DNA of 64,000 nt from the NCBI RefSeq assembly GCF_933208505.1, contig NZ_CAKOEU010000001.1, one strand, 5' to 3'. The DNA is from Convivina praedatoris. GTDB lineage: Bacteria > Bacillota > Bacilli > Lactobacillales > Lactobacillaceae. This document shows, piece after piece, positions 42,915 to 50,441 of the stretch; the first letter of the stretch is position 1; the number at the start of each line of letters is the position of its first letter. The notes beneath the pieces were generated by a model that saw only the letters and a program-made list of their open reading frames with translations, searched no databases and had not been told where the DNA came from. The translations under genes and the position numbers were made by a program.

Positions 42915-43484
42915 TTATTCATACACTTTAAACATGTCATCGTAACTAATGGCTAGCGTATATGTCTTTTTGTTTGGGGCATCCTCTTCGTGCTTATCAA
43001 TAAAATAAAATCCATTGCTTATATAAAAGTCAACTGGATCGGGTAAGCTCTCAACCATAACACCAGCAAAAGCTATCCCGTATTGTGCGCCTACATCCAG
43101 TAACATCTTAAAAATATACTTCAGAATAGCTGTCCCAAGATGTAGCCCATCTAACCCATTACCAAATTGAAAGGGCTTGTTAACAGATAGATGGTCTATG
43201 TTGATCATTGGCAACGACTTCATCCCACTAGCATCCCCAAATATTTTTTCACGGTTTGCATCAGCAAAGGAGGCAGAGCTACTTGAGGTTGATAGGGCAA
43301 ACATTCCAACTAACACATCATCAAGATAAACAGCGTTTAGGCTGGTTATATGTTTTCTCTCTAGGTCTTGGTAATCATACTTAACAAACTCATCAAGCCC
43401 GGCAACTCCACAACTATAATTATCTAGTTGTTTTGTATCAATCAAGCCAGAAACAGAACATACTTTAAATCCTAATTGTTCCAT
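42915..43484 (-). CDS. GNAT acetyltransferase of toxin-like build
   Basis: 189 residues. FSCG-like opening Y-S-C-G-V-A-G-L-D-E-F, L-V-G-M-F-A-L-S, I-D-H-L-S-V-N, the acyl-CoA turn around F-G-N-G-L-D-G-L-H-L-G-T-A-I-L and F-Y-I-S-N-G-F follow the plan of TacT/AtaT-type GNAT toxins that acetylate aminoacyl-tRNA. Its start overlaps a small upstream gene by 20 bp, a toxin-antitoxin layout. Catalytic Tyr near the end is plausible (F-Y-I-S). Activity is inferred. Confidence 0.65.
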   Translation of the reverse strand: MEQLGFKVCSVSGLIDTKQLDNYSCGVAGLDEFVKYDYQDLERKHITSLNAVYLDDVLVGMFALSTSSSSASFADANREKIFGDASGMKSLPMINIDHLSVNKPFQFGNGLDGLHLGTAILKYIFKMLLDVGAQYGIAFAGVMVESLPDPVDFYISNGFYFIDKHEEDAPNKKTYTLAISYDDMFKVYE

Positions 43485-43659
43485 TTTCTACCAATTCTTT
43501 AAAGCGCTTTACACCCTCATCAGATTTAGCAAAGCTAGCCTTAATCTTAGCTACATTTTTTTCTTGTTCAACCTGTGTAGGGTGGAAGATCTTACGGTAC
43601 TGTTCAGCTTGTGCCCTGTTATCTAAATCAAAAACAACATGCTTGTTATCAATAATCAT
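43465..43659 (-). CDS. Small partner of the GNAT gene (antitoxin candidate)
   Basis: 64 residues (MIIDNKHVVFDLDNRAQAEQ ... FKELVENGTIRI). AAGGGGG lies five bases before ATG 43659; the frame extends upstream but without a site. It is helical and charged and does not look like the DUF1778 ribbon-helix-helix usually paired with GNAT toxins. Overlap with the next gene and promoter-proximal position support an antitoxin role, but no family is recognised. Confidence 0.5.
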   Translation of the reverse strand: MIIDNKHVVFDLDNRAQAEQYRKIFHPTQVEQEKNVAKIKASFAKSDEGVKRFKELVENGTIRI

Positions 43660-43787
43660 AGCAACCCCCTTATACGTTACTGTTGCCAGAAACAAAGTAA
43701 AGGTATAAAAAACATCGTTCCTACACCTATCTATAAATAAATAATACAAGGAAGTCATACAAAATGTAAAGCTATTTTTTAATCGTT

Positions 43788-43803
43788 TTGACGTCTCTTG
43801 ACG
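43788..43803. repeat. TTGACGYCTCTTGACG repeat
   Basis: TTGACGTCTCTTGACG here; closely similar copies are at 36857-36882 and 47424-47439, with looser TGACGTTC copies at 47371-47393. Confidence 0.6.
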
Positions 43804-43818
43804 TTCAGTGACATCCAA

Positions 43819-44366
43819 ATAAGCGTAAAGGATAAATTGGTATAGTCGCTATAGGGTTAATCATTTCCCGCCATACAAGGTGTACCCATCCCCATTACAT
43901 GCTTGCTACTTTGTAACGTTCGCACTTTCAATGTCTTTCCCAACTTCTTGGGAACATTCAACACAAGTGGAGAAAATGAAAACAAGTACTTGCTATCGTT
44001 GCCACTTCTGGCAATGTTTCCCCACTGATGGGGAACGGCCTAATTTAAACTTAGGGCGTCCCGTTTCGTTACTCCCCTATGTCGGTCTAGATTAAACCTA
44101 GGTCGTGACCTGCACCGACTACATGTAGGGACAGGTTGCCTTCCTGACCTGACTCGGTAAATCACAGTATCAGGTCTGCCACTTCTGGCAGAAAGCTGGG
44201 GTGACGTTTTGTTATGGCGGGTCAACTTTGAACACTGTAAGTCAAAATACAAGGGTGGATAGATCCACGGTTGTCAAAGGGGTGTCTATTTTGGACACTC
44301 CTTTTTGTTTTCGCCACTTTTGGCAAAGGAGTCGGCAAATCACCGCCCCCCCTATCTTGATTATTT
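43819..44366. other. Hairpin-rich gene-free region
   Basis: No credible gene. It holds five members of a hairpin family: TTCCCAACTTCTTGGGAA (43937-43954), TTGCCACTTCTGGCAA (43999-44014), TTCCCCACTGATGGGGAA (44018-44035), TCTGCCACTTCTGGCAGA (44175-44192) and TCGCCACTTTTGGCAA (44311-44326), and other palindromes such as CTACATGTAG. Confidence 0.6.
44276..44306 (+). terminator. Rightward terminator
   Basis: AAAGG.GTGTC pairs with GACAC.CCTTT, followed by TTTTTGTTTT on the plus strand. Confidence 0.65.
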
Positions 44367-44633
44367 AAGAGAGCGCTCACATATCGTCGCCTTATGTCAC
44401 ACACCAATTTTCAAAAGTTTTTTCTGGGGTGGTTATGAAGCGCCAAGCGTTGCTATGTAGCCGTTTGTATTTTAAAAAAGTACCCCATAAATCCACCCTA
44501 AAAACCCGGACAAAATAGCTATATATTTTTATCAAACGCCTGTTTACTAGGCTTTTCTTAGATATACCCCCCCTACCTAAAAATTTCAAAAATTGAACTT
44601 TCACACAAGATGACGATATGTGAGCGCTCTCTT
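44367..44633. repeat. 22-bp perfect inverted repeat enclosing 223 bp
   Basis: 44367-44388 (AAGAGAGCGCTCACATATCG plus TC) is exactly complementary to 44612-44633. Each arm contains the palindrome GAGCGCTC. Flanking CCGCCCC/GGGGCGG sequence on both sides extends the symmetry imperfectly. The interior has no gene and no target duplication is evident. Confidence 0.8.
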
Positions 44634-44778
44634 CGTCAGGCGGACAGGGGCGGGGGTATCCAACCTTTTATATCTTCATTCCTACAAATACACCATTACA
44701 AAATAAAAACGCTTAAATCGTCTTATATAGCTTATTTATACAATCAAATAAAAAAGCCCTTTCGGACTTTAGTGACTG

Positions 44779-45915
44779 TTATACAAACATCTTTTGTAAA
44801 AAGCCTTTTTTCTGTTCTTTGAGTAGATCTAACTTACGTTGATGAAGATCGATAGTCTTATCTAAAAGACTAAATACTGAACCGATTTTTTCTTGTTCGA
44901 CAAAAGTTGGTAACAGAATTTTTAATTTCATCATGACATCTGCATTAAGTTTTGCACGTCCACCACCAACTAAGAATGGCTCTATGTTGAAATTCTTAAT
45001 AGCATTCATCAAGAACTTATTATCTGTAATTGTCTTTTTACCCTGAAGAACATGTGCATGATTATTAACCCAAACCTTGCCATTAACGTATTGTACGGGA
45101 TAATTTTTTAGATCATTTGCTCCATCTTCTGCTACTAAAATGAATTCACCATTATGCGTAAATCCTTCAACATAATCTTGAATACCATTAGCTCCGTAAT
45201 ATGGGGTATCTCCAGGTTTTCGATCGGATGCTGTTATAGGTACACGTAAGTTATCAAATCTATCGGCAATGTCTGATAACTTACGCTCTTCCCAATCGTC
45301 AGCAAACCCCGCAAATCGCAATTCAGGAACTTTTGCCCCACTTTTAGGGAACATTTTTTGCAAGTAGCCTTTTTTCTGTTCCTTGAGTAAATCTAACTTA
45401 CGTTGATGAAGAGCGATAGTGTTATCTAGTTGTTTGAAGAATGAACCGATTTTTTGTTGTTCTTCATAATTTGGAATTGTAAAGACAGTTGATGAAACTT
45501 TTTTCCAATCTGATCTAGGCATTTTTGTCCCCGACGTATCGTTGGCAACCTTTTGATAATGATTAGATTGAATTAAACTATAAACAAATTTAGGATCAGA
45601 ATTTATTGATTGAAATACCCAAAAATCGCCTAGTGCTATTCCCTTAAAATCAGCCAATAGCCAGTTTTTCAAATAAGGACGCAATTTCCCATATAAAATA
45701 TTTTGTGATTCAAATAAAATACCTTTTCTATCATCAAATTTATGAGATACATCTTTATTAAGGCGACCTTCTCCAGCGACAATATCTTCAAATTCAACCT
45801 TAGGCAATTCACTGTTGTTCGATGTCTTACTTAGTCTCGATACTATATCAGTTAACTTACGCTCTTCCCAATCGTCAGTAAATCCCTTAAATCTTATCAC
45901 TGGTGTATTGCCCAT
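44779..45915 (-). CDS. hsdS: Orphan type I restriction specificity subunit HsdS
   Basis: 378 residues in two half-repeats: TDDWEERKLTDIVSRL and ADDWEERKLSDIADRF open the two target-recognition domains, and L-H-Q-R-K-L-D-L-L-K-E-Q-K-K-G-(Y/F)-L-Q-K-M-F closes each as the conserved spacer helix. No hsdM or hsdR is in the island, so it must act with a chromosomal HsdMR and would change that system's target. The duplicated spacer DNA (about 44785-44870 and 45360-45440) is a substrate for recombination between hsdS genes. Confidence 0.9.
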   Translation of the reverse strand: MGNTPVIRFKGFTDDWEERKLTDIVSRLSKTSNNSELPKVEFEDIVAGEGRLNKDVSHKFDDRKGILFESQNILYGKLRPYLKNWLLADFKGIALGDFWVFQSINSDPKFVYSLIQSNHYQKVANDTSGTKMPRSDWKKVSSTVFTIPNYEEQQKIGSFFKQLDNTIALHQRKLDLLKEQKKGYLQKMFPKSGAKVPELRFAGFADDWEERKLSDIADRFDNLRVPITASDRKPGDTPYYGANGIQDYVEGFTHNGEFILVAEDGANDLKNYPVQYVNGKVWVNNHAHVLQGKKTITDNKFLMNAIKNFNIEPFLVGGGRAKLNADVMMKLKILLPTFVEQEKIGSVFSLLDKTIDLHQRKLDLLKEQKKGFLQKMFV

Positions 45916-46514
45916 TTGTTACACTCCTGGCTTCCTGTTACCTTAGCTAATCGTATAGTTTTCAAAATATCAAAGCAATAGAATTTTGTTAATCTTAATA
46001 AATAAAATACCTACTCATTAGCCCCCTTCACATTGGTTATATTTTGCCCTATCAAAGACTGTCTAACTCTTAATGCCCAATCATACTAGAACAAATTAAA
46101 AAGCCTATACGGGCTTTATATGGCGTATTTATTATAAATGATAGAGGTTTGCTGATTGTAATACTGTTTTATCAGTTAGGATTGCTTAATTACCTCTATC
46201 ATTTCATAAGCATTTTCCCTTCTGGTTACATAAAAGTAGTCACAAAAGGTTGCTCAAACTCCTATATATATATAAATAAATAATAGGTATATATAAGTAA
46301 CCGGTAACCTAACAGTAACTATCATTACTCTTGCAACGGTTTCAGCGGTTACCTCTGTTTTGAAAAGTTACGTAACCGAGTATGTATTTTTATTAAATAC
46401 ATACCTTTTCATTTTTCTAGAAGTAACCTTTTCACCCTGTTGAAGTAACCTTTTTTGCTTCTTGAGTAACCTATTTTTTGATGAAACAACGAACTGTTTT
46501 TCCGTTTAATCAAA
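45916..46514. other. Gene-free region with a long hairpin and GTAACC repeats
   Basis: AAATGATAGAGGT near 46134 pairs with ACCTCTATCATTT near 46192-46204 around a 45-nt loop. From 46225 to 46485, GTAACC/GGTTAC words recur about ten times, ending in three AAGTAACCTTTT-like direct repeats (46421-46470). No gene is seen; regulator-binding DNA is likely. Confidence 0.55.
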
Positions 46515-46859
46515 TTAACTAACTTTCTTAATACGTTCCGGCTGTTCTATAGATTTGGCTAACCTGTTCAGATTGTTGTTGACTCCTTTTATAACGGCAG
46601 TAGGAGCTATTATGTTGAAGTATTCGCCAAATGGTTTTTTATTCTTGTGATGGTCAATTTCCATCTCAACAATTTCAGGCGGTAGCGTTGCGGTATAGTC
46701 GTCAAACGTTTTCTTTACTTCTAGCCAAAAATTATAGCAAGCTTCATCGTGACAATCGTTAAAATGTCCGCTATCGTCTTGCTTTAAATATTCAAATCCG
46801 GTTATTTCCCAATCAACATAACCCGTAAAGTAGTACTTAATTATATTTTTTTGCTTCAT
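46515..46859 (-). CDS. Island protein, unknown
   Basis: 114 residues (MKQKNIIKYYFTGYVDWEITG ... IEQPERIKKVS). Contains C-H-D-E-A-C-Y, E-M-E-I-D-H-H-K-N-K-K and aromatic residues but no motif I can assign. GGGGG lies seven bases before ATG 46859. A TATAAT on the minus strand (46888-46893) precedes it inside a duplicated promoter/hairpin module. Confidence 0.55.
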   Translation of the reverse strand: MKQKNIIKYYFTGYVDWEITGFEYLKQDDSGHFNDCHDEACYNFWLEVKKTFDDYTATLPPEIVEMEIDHHKNKKPFGEYFNIIAPTAVIKGVNNNLNRLAKSIEQPERIKKVS

Positions 46860-46883
46860 GTCATCCCCCACAAATGCTTTTAA

Positions 46884-46990
46884 GGCAATTATACAGGACG
46901 GCATGACGCCCTAAAACAGGGCCCCAGCGTACTTTTAGGGCAATTATACAGGAAGACCTGACGCACTGATTTGGTGCACCAGCGTGTTTG
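46884..46990. repeat. Tandem 55-bp promoter/hairpin modules
   Basis: GGCAATTATACAGGA starts both modules (46884, 46939), followed by TGACGC, a hairpin and CCAGCGT. The hairpins differ but both pair: GCCCT/AGGGC in the first and GCACT/GGTGC in the second. On the minus strand each carries TATAAT. Confidence 0.6.
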
Positions 46991-46999
46991 AAACCACGG

Positions 47000-47110
47000 A
47001 GGTCTGTAGGTACGTGGATGTACCCACACGGCAAATATAACAGGCGTACCTCAAGGTACGGTTGTTAGTTGTCCACTACTGGACAATACAAAAATATTCG
47101 TTACTGCTGG
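47000..47110. other. Hairpin cluster right of the last island gene
   Basis: GGTACGTGGATGTACC, CGTACCTCAAGGTACG and TTGTCCACTACTGGACAA (47069-47086) are consecutive palindromes; the last belongs to the CCACTNNTGG hairpin family. No gene. Confidence 0.5.
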
Positions 47111-47147
47111 AAGACGTTTTGTCGTTGAGTTATGGCAATATAAAAAT

Positions 47148-47362
47148 ATCCGCTACTTTTCCGCTACAGTTTTAATCCGTGTTGTTGTTCATTGCCTGCG
47201 GTACTGATTCGGTACTTCTGGCGTTTTTTGTCCGTTTATCTGTTTTTATCCGCTACTTTTCGCCTATTCTGGCATATTTAGGCAAAATAAAAACGGCTAT
47301 AAAAGCCGTTACATTGCTGGGGTGCAACCTTTATTTTATCCGCTACTTTTTCCGCTACTTTT
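47148..47362. repeat. Arm-type repeats near attR
   Basis: ATCCGCTACTTTT occurs at 47148-47160, 47248-47260 and 47338-47350, with truncated CCGCTAC copies directly after the first and third. Identical motif to that at attL (34893-34917). Confidence 0.65.
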
Positions 47363-47423
47363 GTTGATTGTCAGTGACGTTCGGTGACGTTCAAAAAATC
47401 AAAATAGCTTAAGACTGGGATTT

Positions 47424-47439
47424 TTGACGCCTCTTGACG
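47424..47439. repeat. TTGACGCCTCTTGACG repeat next to attR
   Basis: Exact TTGACGCCTCTTGACG 17 bp from the att core; see also 36857-36882 and 43788-43803. Possible Xis or regulator site. Confidence 0.55.
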
Positions 47440-47455
47440 TCTCCTGATTCCCTAA

Positions 47456-47473
47456 ATAGCCCCAGAGGGAGTC
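47456..47473. other. attR core
   Basis: ATAGCCCCAGAGGGAGTC, identical to attL at 34841-34858, forming the acceptor/T-arm end of the tRNA. Confidence 0.85.
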
Positions 47474-47528
47474 GAACCCTCGATTCCGCGCTGAGAACGC
47501 GACGTCTTAACCACTTGACCATGGGGCC
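47457..47528 (-). tRNA. tRNA-Glu (CTC)
   Basis: A full cloverleaf is drawn: acceptor GGCCCCA/TGGGGCT (G1 opposite U72), anticodon loop TTCTCAG with CTC, T-arm GAGGG-TTCGACT-CCCTC, discriminator A, no encoded CCA. CTC reads GAG (Glu). It is the integration target of the island, which left the gene intact. Confidence 0.85.
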
Positions 47529-47621
47529 AGTTAACAACATTTACCAGTTTACTAGATGAAGGGTCATTCGTCAATTAGAAAATATACTTTTTCTAATTTC
47601 CCAATTAAATGTTAACCCAAC

Positions 47622-47670
47622 TTTACATTGAAATGGGCCTATGATAAATTTAATGTAAAGTTAGCTTTAC
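47622..47670 (+). promoter_or_regulatory. Promoter and operator of the xre-natAB operon
   Basis: TTTACA (47622-47627), 17 bp, TAAATT (47645-47650), then the perfect palindrome GTAAAG-TTAG-CTTTAC (47655-47670) over the expected start site, suggesting autorepression. Confidence 0.55.
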
Positions 47671-47685
47671 TTAAGGAGGTCATAT

Positions 47686-47883
47686 TTGAAAAATAATATT
47701 CAACAATTACGTAAAGAACACCAAATCACCCAGGCCCAGTTAGCCGATCAACTTGAAGTCAGCCGCCAGACCATCATTGCCTTAGAAAAAGGTAAATATA
47801 CCGCCTCTTTACTGTTAGCCTACCGCATCGCCCACTTTTTCAACCAGTCGATTGAAGATATTTTTATTTATGAAGATCAATAA
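47686..47883 (+). CDS. Small XRE regulator (YozG type)
   Basis: 65 residues, essentially one helix-turn-helix (ITQAQLADQLEVSRQTIIALEKGKY) ending in a short dimer strand. TTG is the start, six bases after AAGGAGG. It precedes the ABC exporter genes by 44 bp and probably represses them through the palindrome at 47655-47670. Confidence 0.82.
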   Translation: MKNNIQQLRKEHQITQAQLADQLEVSRQTIIALEKGKYTASLLLAYRIAHFFNQSIEDIFIYEDQ

Positions 47884-47927
47884 AAATATCTCAATCAATT
47901 AAATACGTCATTAAAAAGGACTCTTTT

Positions 47928-48824
47928 ATGCTAGAACTTCACCATATTAATAAAACATTTGGTAACTATTCAGCCGTTAACGATTTAAACATCACCCTCA
48001 AACCTGGTGAAGTCATGGGTTTGATTGGACAAAATGGTGCTGGTAAAACTACCACTTTTCGCATGATTCTTAATTTTATCCAACCAACAAGTGGCACAAT
48101 TGCCTGGAATGGTCACCCCTTGACCCTCCGCCAACGTCAACAAATTGGTTTTCTTCCTGAGGAACGCGGACTTTACCAAAAACAAACTATTGAAGAACAA
48201 ATTCTTTACCTGGCTCAATTACACGGCATGGCCCGTGTTGATGCCCAACAAGCTCTTAAACACTGGATGGACCGCCTCGCCGTCGTCGGCAAGCCAACTG
48301 ACAAGGTGCAAAAACTTTCCAAGGGAAACGCTCAAAAAGTCCAAATGATTGCGGCCTTAATTTTCCAACCTGATTTTATCATTTTAGATGAACCTTTTTC
48401 AGGTCTTGATCCAGTTAACACGAGCTTGATGATGGATGAAATTTTACGTTTTCGTGATCAAGGGGCAATGATCATTTTTTCCAGTCATGATATGAATAAT
48501 GTAACTAAAATTTCCGATCATCTAACCATGCTCAAACAGGGTAAAACAGTACTTCAGGGACCCCTACAAGATATTCGAGAACAATTCGGTCGGACTAATC
48601 TTTATCTAGAAGCACCTAATTTTAACGCTCAAAGCCTAGCACAATTAGCCGGTGTTAAAAATATCAAAAACAGCGGCGCTGGTTGGCAGGTAACTTTAGA
48701 TGATGAAACAGTTGGTCCTGAGATATTCAAGCTAGTCACTGCCAACGGTTACATCCCTGCCTTTAGTCAACAACCACCAACCCTTGATGAAATTTTCCGC
48801 CAGGAGGTCGCAATTCATGAATAA
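47928..48824 (+). CDS. NatA-like ABC transporter ATPase
   Basis: 298 residues. Walker A GQNGAGKTTTF, signature LSKGNAQKVQM (the SKGN form typical of NatA/YhaQ), Walker B FIILDEPFSGLDP, H-loop SSHDM; C-terminal DUF4162-like tail. It should energise the permease encoded next, with which it overlaps by 8 bp. Family members export Na+ or peptides/toxicants; substrate unknown. Confidence 0.88.
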   Translation: MLELHHINKTFGNYSAVNDLNITLKPGEVMGLIGQNGAGKTTTFRMILNFIQPTSGTIAWNGHPLTLRQRQQIGFLPEERGLYQKQTIEEQILYLAQLHGMARVDAQQALKHWMDRLAVVGKPTDKVQKLSKGNAQKVQMIAALIFQPDFIILDEPFSGLDPVNTSLMMDEILRFRDQGAMIIFSSHDMNNVTKISDHLTMLKQGKTVLQGPLQDIREQFGRTNLYLEAPNFNAQSLAQLAGVKNIKNSGAGWQVTLDDETVGPEIFKLVTANGYIPAFSQQPPTLDEIFRQEVAIHE

Positions 48825-50046
48825 CCAACTTATTCTCACTATCAAACATACCTACTTTACCCACCTAAAGAGTAAAAGCTTTTGGTGGATGGTTTTGGGC
48901 CCTTTTATTTTACTAATAGTTGGAGCAACAATTGGAGCCGGTTTTACTTTTTTTCAAAATGACAGTCCAGCAACTGTCGCAGTTATTAATCAATCAACCA
49001 TCAGAACTGAATTAAAGCAGCAACAAAATCAACTGAATATTAGAATCAGTACGATTACCGATGACCAAACCGCTCAACAGGCACTTAAAAAAGATAAAAT
49101 TGATGCCATTTTAAAAATTGGTGATAATCAAGCAACGTTAATTACCCAACCTAAAAGTAATCGAATCGATCAAGATCAACTCCAAAATTTTCTAAAGCAA
49201 CTATCACTCCAAGATAGAGCACAACAATACGGCCTAAATACCGAACAAATCAACGCCATCACCAACCCTTACAAGGTAACTGGTATTGTACAAGACGACC
49301 ACCATAGCCAAGATAGTACCAGTAATGCAATTGTAAATGGCCTCTTAACAACGGGTGTAAGTGTCATTATTATGATTATTGTCATGACCTATGCTTCCAT
49401 TATTGCTAATGAGATTGCCAACGAAAAATCTTCTCGTATCATGGAAACACTCCTAGCCGCTTCTTCGGCTCATATCCAATATTTAGGTAAGATCATTGGC
49501 ATCATTGCCCTCTTAGCAACCCAACTATTAGCCTATCTCTTAGCTGGTACAGGTACCTATTTAGTTGCCCGGAATCAGCCAATTTTTCAACAAGGATTAA
49601 AGCTTTTATCAAGTATCACCCCGTTATTTTTAATCTACACCATCTGTTGTATCTTAATTGCAACAAGTCTCTACTTGGTTCTAGCAGCCATTACCGCTTC
49701 GTTAGTCAACGATAATTCTCAGATTCAGCAAGCTCTTTCTCCAATTACAATGCTAGCAATGATTCCCTACCTAATTGGTGCTTTATCTGGTTCAATGGGT
49801 AACCAAAATGGCTTAATTAAAGTCCTTAGTTATATCCCCTTTATGTCCCAATCACTCATGCCCGGCCAACTGGCTAATCACCAAGCTAGTTGGTTACAAG
49901 CCATTATTTCTTTGGTTCTAGCGGCACTGACCCTAATAGCATTAACCCATTATGGTGAAAAACTTTACGCTAAAAATGTACTATCTTATAGCGACGAAAA
50001 TATTACGAAACAACTCTTGCAGGCTTTTAGAAAAGTAAAACACTAA
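48817..50046 (+). CDS. NatB/YhaP-like ABC-2 permease
   Basis: About 409 residues: a first membrane helix (WWMVLGPFILLIVGATIG), an extracellular domain of about 150 residues, then five more helices with the family segment YASIIANEIANEKSSRIMETLLAA. ATG 48817 lies after CAGGAGG within the ATPase gene; the frame upstream is overlap. It pairs with the ATPase to form an exporter. Confidence 0.87.
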   Translation: MNNQLILTIKHTYFTHLKSKSFWWMVLGPFILLIVGATIGAGFTFFQNDSPATVAVINQSTIRTELKQQQNQLNIRISTITDDQTAQQALKKDKIDAILKIGDNQATLITQPKSNRIDQDQLQNFLKQLSLQDRAQQYGLNTEQINAITNPYKVTGIVQDDHHSQDSTSNAIVNGLLTTGVSVIIMIIVMTYASIIANEIANEKSSRIMETLLAASSAHIQYLGKIIGIIALLATQLLAYLLAGTGTYLVARNQPIFQQGLKLLSSITPLFLIYTICCILIATSLYLVLAAITASLVNDNSQIQQALSPITMLAMIPYLIGALSGSMGNQNGLIKVLSYIPFMSQSLMPGQLANHQASWLQAIISLVLAALTLIALTHYGEKLYAKNVLSYSDENITKQLLQAFRKVKH

Positions 50047-50073
50047 TCGAAATTACCTGCATCATAAACGGCC

Positions 50074-50097
50074 TAAGTCCATGGACTTAGGTTTTTT
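50074..50097 (+). terminator. Terminator after the NatAB operon
   Basis: CCTAAGTCC, two bases and GGACTTAGG, followed by TTTTTTC. Confidence 0.9.
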
Positions 50098-50397
50098 CAT
50101 TTATTGAAAAATACCATTAATTAACATTATTAACAATTGAAATAACTACTAAAAAATACAATGTTCTTGTTGTGACCACCTTGGCAGCATATTTAACGTC
50201 CCCATGGGGCTTCATTGACCAGAATTGCAAAGCAGCAATCGCCCAAGTCAATATGTATTGGTAAGATAATACATCAAGAAATAAGGCAAGGTTTCCTCAC
50301 GAAGGACCGCCAAATTTAAGGGAAAACTAATAAAATTGTGTCGGCCTTAACTACCACTTTGATAAAAAGCTCTTTTCGGCCTCAAGAAATTCTAAAA
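50098..50397. other. Intergenic stretch with a possible gene remnant
   Basis: On the minus strand a roughly 65-codon frame (A-L-F-L-D-V-L-S-Y-Q-Y-I-L-T-W-A-I-A-A-L-Q-F-W-S-M ...) is open but has no start or ribosome site, and neighbouring frames are closed. It may be a decayed membrane-protein fragment; otherwise I see nothing here. Confidence 0.3.
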
Positions 50398-50426
50398 AAA
50401 TCCGAAATCAATATGATTTCGGATTT
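50398..50426 (-). terminator. Terminator after the opuA operon
   Basis: AAATCCGAAATC pairs perfectly with GATTTCGGATTT over a 5-nt loop; the minus strand ends in T. Confidence 0.9.
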
Positions 50427-50441
50427 GTATTAAATTTGTAC

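Larger units (their letters stand above)
34841..47473. mobile_element. Integrated satellite-like island in tRNA-Glu (about 12.6 kb)
   Basis: Bounded by an 18-bp direct repeat that is the 3' end of a tRNA gene. It carries an integrase at one end, a helicase and prim-pol, a repressor/Cro switch, an excisionase-like protein, Rha, an origin-like iteron region and, on the right, likely defence or maintenance cargo (GNAT pair, HsdS). No capsid, tail, terminase or lysis genes are seen, so it resembles a phage-inducible island or phage satellite, or an integrative replicon, rather than a prophage. Confidence 0.82.

Noticed and set aside
43880..44604. Several 60-71-codon open frames on both strands (43880-44095, 44040-44252, 44222-44407, 44392-44604)
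   Set aside because: No ribosome sites, odd composition, and they run through palindromes and the inverted repeat.
44367..44633. Insertion sequence bounded by the 22-bp inverted repeats
   Set aside because: No transposase frame in 223 bp and no target-site duplication; reported only as an inverted repeat.
47179..47367. 62-codon plus-strand frame near attR
   Set aside because: It consists of arm-type repeats and a small hairpin read as protein, with no ribosome site.
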